From Candidatus Babeliales bacterium (lineage in GTDB: Bacteria; Babelota; Babeliae; Babelales; JANWKD01): a stretch of 7,184 nucleotides of DNA. The stretch spans positions 1 through 7,184 of the forward strand of contig JANWKD010000033.1 in NCBI GenBank assembly GCA_025451595.1, given 5' to 3'. The stretch's first letter is position 1. Each line of letters starts with the position of its first letter. Positions 6,010-7,184 of this stretch are shown piece after piece. Both the position numbers and the translations under genes were made by a program. The notes beneath the pieces are model-generated. The model worked only from the letters and a program-made list of their open reading frames with translations. It did no database searches and was not told the origin of the DNA.

Positions 6010-7184
6010 ATGTATTCATTACGTTCTTCTTTACCCGATGCAAATATTGCAAACAAAAAAGTTCTATTGCGTGCTGATTTAAACGTTCCCATTCATGATG
6101 GAATAATTTTAAATGATTTTCGATTGCAGGCGATTTTACCAACCATTCATTTGATTCTTGCAAAAAAAGGAACTATCATTTTAGCCACGCACTTAGGAAG
6201 ACCGAGAGGCGTCGAGCCACAACTTTCTACAAAATTATTAATACCTTGGTTTGAAAAAAACAATTTCTCAATAATACATAAAGATGATCTGACCCCAATT
6301 GCTCATAAAGAATATGATGATAAAACTATTATCTTACTCGAAAATTTAAGATTTTTTTCTGAGGAACAAAAAGGAGATGCTCGTTTTGCCAAAGAACTTG
6401 CCAACTTAGCCGATTACTATGTAAACGATGCATTTGCAGTTTTACACAGAAATGATGCATCCATCTCCTTAACGCCGCGCTATTTTGACAAACCCCATCG
6501 CACTATTGGATTACTGATTGAACGCGAACTGACTCATTTAAATAGGCTTATCGAAAATCCTCAAAAACCTTATTTGTTTATTATAGGTGGCGGCAAAATA
6601 AACACAAAATTACCTTTGATAAAAAAAATGCTGGCCACAACTACAGAAATTGCTCTGTGCCCTGCAACAGTTTTTACCTTTTTACAGGCGTTAGGTTATA
6701 ACGTTGGTAAATCATTGGTAGAACCAGAATATAGTATGCACGCGTTAGAAATAGTAAAAGCTGCTCAAGAACTACACGTTACCTTAATTTTTCCGCAAGA
6801 TTATTATATTGCTTTAGGAACAATAGGTACCAAGTTTGAGGTTACCGATAGCACAAACATTCCTTCTCATGGTATTGGCATATCAGTAGGTCCCCAATCT
6901 ATTAATGCGATATATTCACATGCGCAACAAGCAAAAACAATATTCATGAATTGTGGTATGGCCTTTCCTGATAAACCGCAGACAATGGTTTATGCAAAAA
7001 AGTATTTTCAAATAATAGCAGATTCCCCCGGGTATAAAGTATTAGGTGGCGGAGAATCGATCTTAATAGCCAAAGAAGCAGGCGTTCTGTCCAAATTTGA
7101 TTTTGTTTCAACGGGTGGCGGCGCAACTATTTCTTATCTGGCAGGCAATAAACTGATGGCACTTGAATTATTTAAACAAGCTAC
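6010..7184 (+). CDS. pgk: Phosphoglycerate kinase, divergent, 3' end cut by window
   Basis: Open from ATG 6010 to the right edge (391 complete codons). Bacterial PGKs are about 390-395 residues, so only a short tail is missing. PGK transfers phosphate between 1,3-bisphosphoglycerate and ADP in glycolysis. Substrate-side signatures are present: RADLNVP (21-27; usual RVDFNVP), HLGRP (61-65), ENLRF (111-115), NDAF (139-142) and HR (146-147). In the nucleotide-side domain GGGK (193-196) replaces GGAK, GKSLVE (233-238) is kept, and TGGGA (368-372) is kept. Deviations: LHRNDAS (145-151) for AHRxHAS, CPATVFTFL (217-225) for the GGMAYTFL region, NCGMAFPD (314-321) for NGPMGxFE, and GGGES (346-350) for GGGDS/T. 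It is a recognisable full-length PGK with an unusual ATP-side site. It follows the permease by 40 bp. Confidence 0.9.
   Translation, partial: MYSLRSSLPDANIANKKVLLRADLNVPIHDGIILNDFRLQAILPTIHLILAKKGTIILATHLGRPRGVEPQLSTKLLIPWFEKNNFSIIHKDDLTPIAHKEYDDKTIILLENLRFFSEEQKGDARFAKELANLADYYVNDAFAVLHRNDASISLTPRYFDKPHRTIGLLIERELTHLNRLIENPQKPYLFIIGGGKINTKLPLIKKMLATTTEIALCPATVFTFLQALGYNVGKSLVEPEYSMHALEIVKAAQELHVTLIFPQDYYIALGTIGTKFEVTDSTNIPSHGIGISVGPQSINAIYSHAQQAKTIFMNCGMAFPDKPQTMVYAKKYFQIIADSPGYKVLGGGESILIAKEAGVLSKFDFVSTGGGATISYLAGNKLMALELFKQA

Noticed and set aside
6944..7126. - strand ORF of 60 codons
   Set aside because: It is antisense to the conserved 3' part of pgk and has no recognisable features.

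Overview
This 7.2 kb AT-rich window carries six protein-coding loci. It looks like the chromosome of a Gram-negative bacterium with a reduced, fast-evolving, symbiont-type genome. A signal-II lipoprotein and a LolC/LolE-type permease point to an outer membrane. Tandem, strongly divergent FtsH-like AAA/M41 genes together with low GC fit the protist-associated Dependentiae (TM6/Babeliae) best. That placement is inference; no rRNA or other diagnostic marker is present.

Left part, + strand (1-3498): two paralogous FtsH-like genes in tandem. The first enters from the left edge and is interrupted by an in-frame TAG at 34-36 inside the AAA lid, which leaves a separate 228-residue M41 peptidase-domain ORF. 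Then come two hairpins and a good sigma-70-type promoter, followed by an 855-residue protein. It has a signal-like N-terminus, a large novel N-terminal region with one candidate membrane segment, a complete AAA module and an M41 domain. Both paralogues carry HQxGH in place of HExxH, with the other zinc ligands kept, so both look like pseudo-peptidases.

Middle, - strand (4666-3504): a two-gene operon of an unrecognised lipoprotein and rpiB (ribose-5-phosphate isomerase B). The Shine-Dalgarno of rpiB overlaps the lipoprotein stop codon. The operon converges on the AAA gene with only 5 bp between stops.

Right part, + strand (4743-7184): a LolC/LolE-family ABC permease starts divergently from the lipoprotein. 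It is followed after 40 bp by pgk (phosphoglycerate kinase), which runs off the right edge a few codons before its expected end.

Theme: several enzymes here (both M41 domains, RpiB, PGK) keep their fold signatures but differ at residues usually tied to catalysis. No tRNA, rRNA, CRISPR array, transposase or integrase was found.
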